Positions 24,781 to 31,888 of a stretch of 64,000 nucleotides of DNA are shown here, piece after piece. The translations under genes were made by a program, and so were the position numbers. The notes below the pieces were generated by a model that had not been told where the DNA came from, ran no database searches, and saw only the letters and a list, made by a program, of their open reading frames with translations. This DNA comes from Pyramidobacter piscolens (lineage in GTDB: Bacteria > Synergistota > Synergistia > Synergistales > Dethiosulfovibrionaceae), in assembly GCA_004558205.1 (NCBI GenBank), contig SFDM01000010.1:25184-89183 (forward strand). The letters are read 5' to 3'. How positions within the stretch are numbered: the first letter of the stretch is position 1; every line of letters starts with the position of its first letter.

Positions 24781-26205
24781 ATGGAGTTTGCCGAAGCGGT
24801 GGGAGCGCTTGTACCATCAGCGGTCGTTCAATACCTTGACCGGTATATCGTCGGACAGACCAAGGCGAAGCGGGCCGTCGCCATCGCTCTGAGGAACAGA
24901 GTGAGAAGGAGGAAAGTGCCCGCCGACCTGGCAAAGGAAATCGCCCCCAAAAATATTCTGATGGTCGGTCCCACGGGCGTTGGAAAAACTGAAATAGCCC
25001 GGAGGTTGGCCGATCTTGTCAACGCGCCCTTCGTAAAGGTCGAGGCCACTAAATTTACGGAAGTCGGCTACGTGGGGCGCGACGTGGAATCCATGATCCG
25101 CGATCTCGTTGAATGCGCCGTGCAGATGGTCAAGAAACGCATGATCGAAGAGGTCCAGGAACCGGCTTTGGCCCACGCGAGAGACCGCCTTGTGGATTAC
25201 CTGGTGCCTTCGAGGAAGAACAGCTCTTCGGGCGGAATTCCCACCTTTTTGAGCTACCTTAAGGGCGTGGAAGGCGACGCCGGCAAGACAGAGCAGCAAG
25301 ACGGCGAGCAGGAAGAGAATAAAGTTCGTTCCAACACGCGGGACAGAATGCTGAATATGCTTATTTCCGGCAAGCTCGACGAGCGGGAAGTGGAAATCGA
25401 CGTGCAGGACAACGCGGGGCCGATCACGTCCTTCGGCGGCCCCGAGATGGGCGGAGTGGGCATCAACATCACCGAGATGCTGGGCGGCATGATGCCCAAG
25501 AAAACCAAAAAGCGCAGGATGAAAGTGGTGGACGCCCTCAGGGTTCTTCAGTCCGAAGAAGCGGAAAAACTCATCGACATGGACGCGGCGACCCGGGAAG
25601 CGCTGGACAAGGCACAGCAGGAAGGCATCGTCTTTATTGACGAGATTGATAAAATCACCTCGCGCGGAGGCGCCGGAGGCCCCGACGTCAGCCGCGAGGG
25701 AGTGCAGAGAGACCTGCTGCCGATTGTTGAGGGCTGCGCTGTCAGCACGAAATACGGGCAGGTGAAGACCGACCACATTTTTTTCATCGCGGCGGGAGCC
25801 TTTCACAACGTAAAGCCCTCCGATCTAGTGCCGGAACTGCAGGGACGACTGCCCATCCGAGTGGAACTGAGCGCTCTCGGCAAGGACGAACTGAGGAGAA
25901 TCCTGACCGAGCCGGAACACAGCCTGATCCGTCAGTCTTCCGCTCTGCTGGCCACAGAAGGTGTCGAACTGACCTTTTCCGACGACGCCGTGGAAGAAAT
26001 CGCGGCGATCTCCGAAAAAATGAACCTTGAAATGGAGAATATCGGCGCTCGGCGGCTCCATACGATCATGGAACAGCTGCTGGAGGAGATCAGTTTCAGC
26101 GCGCCGGAACATATGGGCGAGCGCATTGAAATAAACAGGGAATTCGTTGTGAAACGGATGGAACCGTTGGTTGGGGATAAAGATTTGAGGCGTTATCTGC
26201 TTTAA
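24781..26205 (+). CDS. hslU: ATP-dependent protease ATPase subunit HslU
   Basis: The 474-residue AAA+ unfoldase partner of HslV. Walker A GPTGVGKTE is at about residues 62-70, the pore loop GYVGRDVES follows, and Walker B is FIDEIDKI. The intermediate (I) domain between them is about 120 residues with an Asp/Glu-rich segment. The C-terminal end RRYLL, which docks into HslV, is present. Directly adjacent to hslV and followed by codY. Confidence 0.97.
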   Translation: MEFAEAVGALVPSAVVQYLDRYIVGQTKAKRAVAIALRNRVRRRKVPADLAKEIAPKNILMVGPTGVGKTEIARRLADLVNAPFVKVEATKFTEVGYVGRDVESMIRDLVECAVQMVKKRMIEEVQEPALAHARDRLVDYLVPSRKNSSSGGIPTFLSYLKGVEGDAGKTEQQDGEQEENKVRSNTRDRMLNMLISGKLDEREVEIDVQDNAGPITSFGGPEMGGVGINITEMLGGMMPKKTKKRRMKVVDALRVLQSEEAEKLIDMDAATREALDKAQQEGIVFIDEIDKITSRGGAGGPDVSREGVQRDLLPIVEGCAVSTKYGQVKTDHIFFIAAGAFHNVKPSDLVPELQGRLPIRVELSALGKDELRRILTEPEHSLIRQSSALLATEGVELTFSDDAVEEIAAISEKMNLEMENIGARRLHTIMEQLLEEISFSAPEHMGERIEINREFVVKRMEPLVGDKDLRRYLL

Positions 26206-26228
26206 ATTTGACTGAAGGAGGAGTATCT

Positions 26229-27128
26229 ATGACAACGAAACGCATGTACTCGAATAGCGGTAATGCTCAGTTAGACGAGGGAATAACTGGCGATAGTTCG
26301 GAGATGCGGGATCTTCTGGAAAAAACCAGGCTTGTGGGCCGGGCGATGCAGGGACGCAGAGAGGGGACCAGGCCCGATTACAACAAACTGGCCCGCCTGC
26401 TCTGCGAATTTTCCACGGCGAACGTGTACGTGATCAGCCGCGACGGCCAGATTCTTGGTTACGCCTGGGTGAGCGAATATCACAGTGAAGCTATAGCATC
26501 CTTTATCGAGCAGGGGTATATGCCCGAGAGCTTTGTGGAAAAAATGGCCCAGCAGCGGGAAACCGTCCTGAATAAAAACGACGCCTACCTCTTTGACGAT
26601 AAAGAAGAAATGGTTCCGGAAAAAATGGCCCTCTATATCCCGATCTACGGGGCCGCCGAACGTTTGGGAACGCTTGTGCTCGCGCGCTTTTCCAACGGCT
26701 TTTCCACACAGGACCTGGTCCTGGCCGAGTACCTCGCCACGCTGGTAGGCATCGAGATTCTACACGACCGTTCGCGCCTGATAGAAGAGCGCGCCCGTGA
26801 GCGCCTGGTGGTGAACATGGCGATGAAGGCGCTTTCCTACTCTGAAATCGACGCCATCAACCATATCATCAATAAACTGAAAGACATCGCCGTAGAGAAA
26901 AACGGACAGTCCAAGAAAGATATCCTTGACTGCGAAGGCGTCGTGATCGCCAGCAAAATCGCCGACCATGTGGGCGTAACCCGCAGCGTGATCGTGAACG
27001 CCCTGCGCAAGCTTGAAAGCGCCGGCATTATCGAGAGCCGGAGTTTGGGCATGAAAGGAACTTTCATCAAGGTTTTAAGTCCCCTCTTTGTTGAAGAACT
27101 TTGCTCAAAATTCAAAAAGCCGGAGTAG
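26229..27128 (+). CDS. codY: GTP-sensing transcriptional regulator CodY
   Basis: A 299-residue homologue of CodY, a DNA-binding regulator that senses GTP and branched-chain amino acids and controls nutrient-responsive genes in Firmicutes. The N-terminal part (about residues 20-180) is the GAF-like ligand domain; the C-terminal winged helix carries the family signature KIADHVGVTRSVIVNALRK followed by LESAGIIESRSLGMKGT. This region is nearly identical to the consensus. It is about 40 residues longer than Bacillus CodY, mostly at the N-terminus. ATG 26229 has GGAGGAG upstream. Its presence in a genome with a full lipid A operon is unusual. Confidence 0.94.
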   Translation: MTTKRMYSNSGNAQLDEGITGDSSEMRDLLEKTRLVGRAMQGRREGTRPDYNKLARLLCEFSTANVYVISRDGQILGYAWVSEYHSEAIASFIEQGYMPESFVEKMAQQRETVLNKNDAYLFDDKEEMVPEKMALYIPIYGAAERLGTLVLARFSNGFSTQDLVLAEYLATLVGIEILHDRSRLIEERARERLVVNMAMKALSYSEIDAINHIINKLKDIAVEKNGQSKKDILDCEGVVIASKIADHVGVTRSVIVNALRKLESAGIIESRSLGMKGTFIKVLSPLFVEELCSKFKKPE

Positions 27129-27255
27129 ATTCTAAAAAATCAAAAACTTTGTTTTAGAGCAGTGGTAAAAAATTTTCTAAATATGCGTAAAAAAGAAGAG
27201 CAACATGCTTTAAAATTAAGTATATATAACTCTGGCGAGTTGCCGCGGTTTAAGT

Positions 27256-27261
27256 TACAAT
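27256..27261 (+). promoter_or_regulatory. Possible -10 box before the lytic transglycosylase gene
   Basis: TACAAT (27256-27261) with a poor -35 candidate (TGGCGA, 17 bases upstream). The surrounding 160-base gap is AT-rich. Confidence 0.3.
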
Positions 27262-27295
27262 CTTCTGGTTTATAGGGTTCTCCAGGAGGTATGTG

Positions 27296-27919
27296 ATGAT
27301 GCGAAATTGTATCCTGAAAAAAATTGCAGCGTTTCTGTTTTTAGCCTGTGCGTGGGAGTTGTCTTTTCCCGTCTTTTCATTGGCCACGTTGCCGGGGACT
27401 TCAAAGATTCAGGAAAACGCTTCATCCGTAAAAAACCCCAGTAAAACGAAACATCAAATTCTTATTGAGACGGCCGCTTATATTTTTCGGTATTACAATT
27501 CACGGCTGTCTCAGGAAAAGGCTGTTGAGTATGCCCGTTATGTTTTGGAAGCTGCAGAAAGGTTCTCTCTGGAACCGGGGCTGCTGACGGGACTGATCAT
27601 TAAAGAGTCGAGGGGAAAGGCGGACGCGCGCTCGCCCTACGCGGTGGGGCTGATGCAGGTTTATTGGAGGCTCCATAGGAAAACGATCACCGCGCAGTTC
27701 CCGCACATAAAAACAGAGGCCAATTTGATGGAACCCCGCAACAATATCATTGTTGGCTCTTGGCTGTTTTCACGGTATATGTTAAACTGCAAGGGTGATA
27801 CGGTAAAAGCTTTGCAGCGGTATCTTGGGTCAAACGGCAGCCGATATGTTTCAGCGGTGCTGAAGTACCGGCAGCATTTTTACGACAGAGCGAAAAGCAG
27901 TTCTAAGCGGAGTTCATAG
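27296..27919 (+). CDS. Exported lytic transglycosylase (SLT domain)
   Basis: A 207-residue protein with an N-terminal signal peptide (hydrophobic FLFLACAWELSFPVFSLA) and a soluble SLT-type lysozyme-like domain. The catalytic Glu lies in IIKESRGKADARSPYAVGLM, followed by the family's GLMQV block, here GLMQVYW, and by an N-N-I-x-x-G-x-W-L segment. It cleaves peptidoglycan to anhydro-muropeptides. AGGAGG at 27284-27289 fits ATG 27296 or 27299. It has no close functional neighbours; it may be a separate unit between codY and the OB-fold gene. Confidence 0.88.
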   Translation: MMRNCILKKIAAFLFLACAWELSFPVFSLATLPGTSKIQENASSVKNPSKTKHQILIETAAYIFRYYNSRLSQEKAVEYARYVLEAAERFSLEPGLLTGLIIKESRGKADARSPYAVGLMQVYWRLHRKTITAQFPHIKTEANLMEPRNNIIVGSWLFSRYMLNCKGDTVKALQRYLGSNGSRYVSAVLKYRQHFYDRAKSSSKRSS

Positions 27920-28001
27920 GCTGAAACAGAGAAGAGCGTTCTTTTCATTGCGGCACACAGCTGGTGAATAAAATTATTTATGGAGATGGAGGAGAAGGGC
28001 T

Positions 28002-28307
28002 ATGGGAAAGTTAGTGAATGATGTTTACCTTTCAGGTGTACTTCATTTCATGAAAGGCGAAAGTTATGGCGAAAGCCGCTTGGGGAAGTATTTTGAGTTC
28101 TCTCTAAAGCGTCAGTATGCCGACATGGACGGATGCGACAGAATCGACTTTTTAAGGATGAGAGTTTTTGACCCTGCGATTCAGGAGTGGGTTTCGAAGC
28201 AGGAAGAAGGCGCGCCTGTATGGATTGCCGGCGAACTGCGTTCATCCCTCGGGAGCGGACGTATCTATGTGATGGTAAATAAGATTCAGACGTTGAACCA
28301 GCTCTAA
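28002..28307 (+). CDS. Small single-domain OB-fold protein resembling SSB/PriB
   Basis: A 101-residue protein that looks like a minimal single-strand DNA-binding OB domain: VYLSGVLHF at the start, a central strand FEFSLKRQYADM, and VWIAGELRSSLGSGRIYVMVN followed by KIQTL at the end match the spacing of strands in SSB-like domains (..GxLR....YV.V..I). There is no acidic C-terminal tail like that of housekeeping SSB. A strong GGAGGAG site precedes the ATG. The next gene encodes an S1-domain protein, also an OB fold. Function in DNA or RNA binding is inference. Confidence 0.6.
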   Translation: MGKLVNDVYLSGVLHFMKGESYGESRLGKYFEFSLKRQYADMDGCDRIDFLRMRVFDPAIQEWVSKQEEGAPVWIAGELRSSLGSGRIYVMVNKIQTLNQL

Positions 28308-28346
28308 ATAAAAATATCAATTCAGATTAAAAAGGAAGCTCACAAT

Positions 28347-28781
28347 ATGCCAGAGTTGTCACCAGGAGACGTAGTTACGGGAGTCGTCGATCAAATCATG
28401 CCCTATGGTGCGTTTGTCCGCTTGGAAAACGGCCAGAAGGCGATGATCCATATCTCTCAACTTTCTCATAAGTACATCAAAAGCGTTGATTCAGTTCTGC
28501 AGCTGCAGCAGGAAATCAAGGCAAAAATTGTCAAGATTGACGAACGCGGCAGAATAGACCTGTCAATGAAAGCGCTTGAAGAACCCCCCGCAGTTCCGGT
28601 TCAAAGAATGCCGAGACAATCTCCCTCCTCTGCGCAGAGTGGGGATTCTGCAAATCCCGATGATTTCGAAAAGAAACTGTCCTCCTTCATGAAGACAAGC
28701 GAGGAAAAGATTTCTTTGCTGCTGAGCGCCAAAAATGGGAAAGCTGGGCGTCCTCCCCGCAGAAAAGGCGCTCGTCCCTGA
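28347..28781 (+). CDS. S1-domain RNA-binding protein
   Basis: A 144-residue protein with one N-terminal S1 RNA-binding domain (residues ~4-75): GDVVTGVVDQIMPYGAFVRL, then GMIHISQLS-like MIHISQLSHKYI and KIDERGRIDLSMKAL. The remaining ~70 residues are low-complexity and basic at the end (PPRRKGARP). It resembles the YugI/GSP13 or YabR group of Firmicutes, which bind ribosomes or RNA. The stop overlaps the first base of the next ATG (TGATG), suggesting coupling. Confidence 0.88.
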   Translation: MPELSPGDVVTGVVDQIMPYGAFVRLENGQKAMIHISQLSHKYIKSVDSVLQLQQEIKAKIVKIDERGRIDLSMKALEEPPAVPVQRMPRQSPSSAQSGDSANPDDFEKKLSSFMKTSEEKISLLLSAKNGKAGRPPRRKGARP

Positions 28782-29389
28782 TGTCTCTGAGATTTTCCAA
28801 GCGAGAGGTCTTTACGGGCCTCTCGCCTTTTTTAGAGAAAGACAGGATCATCGTGCAGCGGCAGATGAAGGGGCGTTCCTTTTCCGCGGAGATCGTGACC
28901 GCGGTGGCCCGTCGCTGCCCCCATGGCTGCCCGCAGGTTCTGCAGTGCCGTCCTTTGTACCGGGGCCGTCCTTTTCCCACGCTCTTCTGGCTTTGCTGCC
29001 CCCACCTTTCCTATCAATGCGGCGTGGCGGAGTCCATGGGAGGCGTTCGGGAACTTGAAGCCTATCTAAAGGACTTCAAAACGGGGTATCGAACCTATAA
29101 TGCGCGTTACGCGCTGACGCGGCTGAGCTTGTTGGGCTTGCCCGAACGCCTTTTTTTGCGGCTTTACAGGCCGGCGCTCTGGAAAAGCCTGCGTTTGACG
29201 GGCGTCGGGGGCATACGAAACATCGATGATGTAACCGTAAAATGCCTGCATTTGCAGACGGCAGCCTGCCTCGCTCTTGAAGGGCATCCCGCCGAAACGT
29301 GGTTGAAAGGCAAATTAGGCTCTTTTTCCTGCGAAGAGGCGAAGTGTTTGCAAAATAATTGTCATAATTTGTCAATAAGTCGAGGTTGA
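28781..29389 (+). CDS. DUF501 family protein
   Basis: A 202-residue protein with the DUF501 signature: RCPHGCPQVLQ, GRPFPTLFWLCCPHL, and a following helix with GVAESMGGVRELE; several cysteines (CPHGC, CC) are present. The family is widespread in Actinobacteria and Synergistota and has no known function. The C-terminal ~90 residues go beyond the core. An intrinsic-terminator-like hairpin (28801-28833) lies inside the first codons; an alternative start is GTG 28853, which would leave the conserved core intact. The TGATG overlap with the S1 gene favours 28781. The stop overlaps the tRNA promoter. Confidence 0.8.
   Translation: MSLRFSKREVFTGLSPFLEKDRIIVQRQMKGRSFSAEIVTAVARRCPHGCPQVLQCRPLYRGRPFPTLFWLCCPHLSYQCGVAESMGGVRELEAYLKDFKTGYRTYNARYALTRLSLLGLPERLFLRLYRPALWKSLRLTGVGGIRNIDDVTVKCLHLQTAACLALEGHPAETWLKGKLGSFSCEEAKCLQNNCHNLSISRG
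28801..28833 (+). terminator. Terminator-like hairpin inside the start of the DUF501 gene
   Basis: GCGAGAGG (28801-28808) and CCTCTCGC (28819-28826) form a perfect stem extended by one wobble and one C-G pair, followed by CTTTTTT. It begins 20 bases after the annotated ATG. It could end the S1 transcript or attenuate the DUF501 gene. Confidence 0.65.
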
Positions 29390-29415
29390 CGAAATACCCA
29401 TTCATGAAGTAGAAT
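29386..29415 (+). promoter_or_regulatory. Promoter of the tRNA cluster
   Basis: TTGACG (29386-29391) and TAGAAT (29410-29415) with 18-base spacing, 13 bases before tRNA-Lys; the -35 box overlaps the stop codon of the DUF501 gene. Confidence 0.8.
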
Positions 29416-29428
29416 ACCTTCTGTTCGC

Positions 29429-29504
29429 GAGTCGTTAGCTCAGTTGGTAGAGCACCGGACTTTTAATCCGGGTGTCGCGGGTTCAAATCCCACACGACTC
29501 ACCA
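29429..29504 (+). tRNA. tRNA-Lys (anticodon TTT)
   Basis: Acceptor GAGTCGT/ACGACTC, anticodon stem CCGGA/TCCGG with loop CTTTTAA, T-arm GGTTCAAATCC, encoded CCA. Confidence 0.97.
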
Positions 29505-29511
29505 TTTTCAA

Positions 29512-29587
29512 GGTCCCATCGTCCAGCGGCCAAGGACACCGCCCTTTCACGGCGGTGGCGCGAGTTCGAATCTCGCTGGGACCGCCA
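29512..29587 (+). tRNA. tRNA-Glu (anticodon TTC), copy 1
   Basis: Acceptor GGTCCCA/TGGGACC, anticodon stem CCGCC/GGCGG with loop CTTTCAC, T-arm loop TTCGAAT, encoded CCA. Identical over all 76 bases to the copy at 29704. Confidence 0.97.
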
Positions 29588-29590
29588 TAT

Positions 29591-29666
29591 GCCGGTGTAG
29601 CTCAGTTGGTAGAGCAGCGCACTCGTAATGCGCAGGTCTCCAGTCCGAATCTGGACACCGGCTCCA
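29591..29666 (+). tRNA. tRNA-Thr (anticodon CGT)
   Basis: Acceptor GCCGGTG/CACCGGC, anticodon stem GCGCA/TGCGC with loop CTCGTAA, encoded CCA. The T-loop reads TCCGAAT instead of TTCGAAT, so position 55, normally U (pseudouridine), is C. All stems are intact. Confidence 0.93.
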
Positions 29667-29676
29667 TCTGTTCATG

Positions 29677-29702
29677 AAGCCCGTCAGTGACGGGCTTTTA
29701 TT
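29677..29702 (+). terminator. Terminator between tRNA-Thr and the second tRNA-Glu
   Basis: AAGCCCGTC-AGT-GACGGGCTT is a perfect 9-bp hairpin with a three-base loop, followed by TTATTT. It ends one base before the next tRNA gene. Confidence 0.9.
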
Positions 29703-29703
29703 T

Positions 29704-29779
29704 GGTCCCATCGTCCAGCGGCCAAGGACACCGCCCTTTCACGGCGGTGGCGCGAGTTCGAATCTCGCTGGGACCGCCA
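29704..29779 (+). tRNA. tRNA-Glu (anticodon TTC), copy 2
   Basis: Exact copy of the tRNA-Glu at 29512. It lies directly behind a strong terminator and has no visible promoter of its own, so expression would need read-through. Confidence 0.95.
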
Positions 29780-29795
29780 ATTTCGATAACTGACC

Positions 29796-29830
29796 AGAGA
29801 GGGGCCTTTTTAAGGCTTCTCTCTTTTTTT
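29796..29830 (+). terminator. Terminator after the second tRNA-Glu
   Basis: AGAGAGGGGCCTT and AAGGCTTCTCTCT pair over 13 positions (two of them G-U) around a three-base loop, followed by a run of T. Confidence 0.88.
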
Positions 29831-29879
29831 ATCTGTAAAACGAGACGAAAAATAATCTGAAAAAAGGCGGGGAAAAAGC

Positions 29880-30530
29880 GTGACGTCAAAACAAATACTG
29901 CTGCTTCGGCACGGAGAGACCGATTGGAACGTTCAGATGAGATTTCAGGGACGCAAGGACATACCTCTGAACGCAAAAGGCGAGGCTCAGGCCCACACCG
30001 TGAGCCGGCGCATCAGGGAATGGGGGCCCGAAGCGCTCTGGGTCAGCCCACAGGCGCGCGCTCTCAAAACCGCGCAGATCGCGGTTTCATTTCCTCCTGA
30101 GCGGTTTCATGTCGTGGAGGAGCTTTGCGAGGTCGGCTTCGGCGTCTGGGAAGGAAAATCGGCGCCCGACCTCGGAGGAGAGTCCAGTTCACTTTACCTT
30201 CAATGGAAGAAAAGCCCCTTTTCAGTGATCCCTGAAAAAGGGGAGTCCGCCGCCGAGATCATGGAACGGGCTGCAAGGGTGCTGCGTATGCTCGCGGACG
30301 CCCGGGAGACGAAATGCCTTGTGGTTGCCCATGGCGGTATTTTGCGGGCCATTGTAGCGCAGGTGCTGAACATTTCCTTTGAGTCGGCCTGGAAGCTCGA
30401 GTTCTCCAATTGCAGCCTGAGCGGTTTGAGGCTGAAAGATATGGGATATTCAGTCGCCTTTCTCAACGACGTGATTCACCAGCGGCAGAATGAAACTCAG
30501 CGTAAAGAAATTGCGCCATTATCATTCTGA
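29880..30530 (+). CDS. Histidine phosphatase (phosphoglycerate mutase-like)
   Basis: A 216-residue protein of the histidine phosphatase superfamily. The phosphoacceptor motif LLRHGETDWN is at residues 8-17, with the paired Arg/Glu residues (ALWVSPQARALKTA; VEELCEVGFGVWEG) and the second catalytic His in VVAHGGILRAI. Members include cofactor-dependent phosphoglycerate mutases, alpha-ribazole phosphatase (CobC) and broad phosphatases; the EVGFGVWEG pattern is closer to the CobC/GpmB-type phosphatases than to glycolytic GpmA. The substrate is not determinable. The GTG start has a GGCGGGG site. Confidence 0.85.
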   Translation: MTSKQILLLRHGETDWNVQMRFQGRKDIPLNAKGEAQAHTVSRRIREWGPEALWVSPQARALKTAQIAVSFPPERFHVVEELCEVGFGVWEGKSAPDLGGESSSLYLQWKKSPFSVIPEKGESAAEIMERAARVLRMLADARETKCLVVAHGGILRAIVAQVLNISFESAWKLEFSNCSLSGLRLKDMGYSVAFLNDVIHQRQNETQRKEIAPLSF

Positions 30531-30553
30531 GATGAGCAAAAAGGCACGATAAC

Positions 30554-30562
30554 TGGTAGAAT
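30554..30562 (+). promoter_or_regulatory. Possible extended -10 promoter before the sigma-like gene
   Basis: TGG-TAGAAT (TAGAAT at 30557-30562) is a good extended -10 box; the -35 region is poor (TGAGCA, 18 bases upstream). Confidence 0.4.
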
Positions 30563-30592
30563 AAAGGAGAATTTTATCTGGGAGGTGGAGCG

Positions 30593-31183
30593 ATGCCGGG
30601 TGAACGTGACGATCAGTGGGAAGAAGAGAAAAAACTGTGGGCGGCGGCCGGCGCCGGCGACGAAGAAGCTCGGGAACAGTTGATTCTGGCTTACAGGCCG
30701 CTGGTGTACTGGATAGCGAAAAAGTTCAAAGTCAACGGAGGCCGTTTCTCAGACTTGATACAGGAAGGTACGCTGGCTTTGATCCGGGCTGTAGACAAGT
30801 TTGACGTCGAGTTGGGCCATCGCTTTACGACCTACGCCTGCTATCGGATCAGGGGGCAGATGTTGAACTATCTTCAGCGAGTGGAGGCCAAAGCCCCTAT
30901 GCCCGTTGAAATCGAAGAAGAGGACGATGAAAACAGCTGCGAATTTCATGAAATCGAGGAAATTCTAGTCCTGCGCGAAGGGCTTCACCAGCTTCCGGAG
31001 CGCGAAGCCAGGATACTGAATGAGCTGGTTATCGAATGCAGAAACGCCAAGGAACTTGCCGCTGAATATTCTCTTGACGTGAGCCACATTTACCGCCTCA
31101 AAAAAAAGGCGCTTGCCCGTCTTCGTGCGTGGTTTTCAGATGAGCCTGCCACATCTGAAGCGACCGGCGGGATAATTAAATAA
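30593..31183 (+). CDS. Compact sigma-70 family factor (regions 2 and 4 only)
   Basis: A 196-residue RNA polymerase sigma-70 family protein. Region 2 (about residues 28-92) has LILAYRPLVYWIAKKF, DLIQEGTLALIRAVDKFD and the promoter-melting block FTTYACYRIRGQMLNYLQR, close to the FliA/WhiG type; region 4 (about 125-180) has LPEREARILNELVIE and a helix-turn-helix (AAEYSLDVSHIYRLKKKAL). Region 3 is missing and replaced by an acidic linker (EIEEEDDE). GGGAGGTGGAG precedes the ATG. It lies upstream of a one-TM protein and bamA, which suggests a role in envelope gene control; that is inference. Confidence 0.85.
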   Translation: MPGERDDQWEEEKKLWAAAGAGDEEAREQLILAYRPLVYWIAKKFKVNGGRFSDLIQEGTLALIRAVDKFDVELGHRFTTYACYRIRGQMLNYLQRVEAKAPMPVEIEEEDDENSCEFHEIEEILVLREGLHQLPEREARILNELVIECRNAKELAAEYSLDVSHIYRLKKKALARLRAWFSDEPATSEATGGIIK

Positions 31184-31209
31184 GCGATTCTTGCCTTGGA
31201 GGAAGGAAC

Positions 31210-31848
31210 ATGCTCGAGAGACAATATGACAGGGTTATACGTTGGGTGCGCCGCGCTCAGACCATGAGCGACGGCGGGAAGTACTCGGACGCAATTATGG
31301 ACGTTGAATGTGCTCGTGCTGAGCTTGAAGGAGCTCGGCAGGAGCTTTTGTTGTGCCATTCGGCCGGCGCGGAGCGTTCCGCGCTGCCCGTGTTCTGGAG
31401 AGCCCTTCCGGCAGCTCTCTGCGCCCTCCTGATCATGGCGCTCCCCTTGGGGTCGGAACCCGTCGAGATGGCCGCGCGCGGCGGGGGAGCCTCTTCTCTG
31501 GCTGTGGCAAGAGATGCCGTGGCGGCTGCAAAGACCGGCCGCCGTGAAGGAGCGGAGCAGAAAAGCGAGTCGCCGCCGGGGCGCTATAAGGAATGGCTGA
31601 CGTCGGACGAAAAACAGCTCCTCGATTCCGTCAGAAAGGGGCTGGGGGAGCAGAAAAGAGCTTCGCGCGTCCCGCTTCCGGCAGAAAAACGGGCCGAAAA
31701 AAGCGATCAGGAAGTGACGTTGGCCCGCAGTTCCCTGGGGAGGCCCGTACAGGACGAGCTTTCCGCCGAAGAGATGTTCAGGCTTATGGAAGTGGGGCGC
31801 AAAGCGCTGCGAAAGAAAAACGATACCGTTGTGCTTGAGTTCAATTAG
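31210..31848 (+). CDS. Unknown single-pass membrane protein next to the sigma factor
   Basis: A 212-residue protein that I do not recognise. An N-terminal charged helical domain (residues 1-50) is followed by one membrane segment (about 62-82) and a long hydrophilic, Lys/Glu/Ala-rich region with no cysteines, ending in a short amphipathic helix. Topology suggests a cytoplasmic N-terminus and an outside C-terminus. The gene starts 26 bases after the sigma-like gene and ends 40 bases before bamA. Its size and layout would suit an anti-sigma factor, but no known anti-sigma motif is visible. Confidence 0.7.
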   Translation: MLERQYDRVIRWVRRAQTMSDGGKYSDAIMDVECARAELEGARQELLLCHSAGAERSALPVFWRALPAALCALLIMALPLGSEPVEMAARGGGASSLAVARDAVAAAKTGRREGAEQKSESPPGRYKEWLTSDEKQLLDSVRKGLGEQKRASRVPLPAEKRAEKSDQEVTLARSSLGRPVQDELSAEEMFRLMEVGRKALRKKNDTVVLEFN

Positions 31849-31888
31849 GATTACATTTTGTTTATAGAATGTGGAAGGGGTTGGAGTT

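Noticed and set aside
30541..30562. Sigma-54 promoter (GGCACG) before the sigma-like gene
   Set aside because: The GC element at the required distance is missing; a sigma-70 extended -10 box explains the region better.
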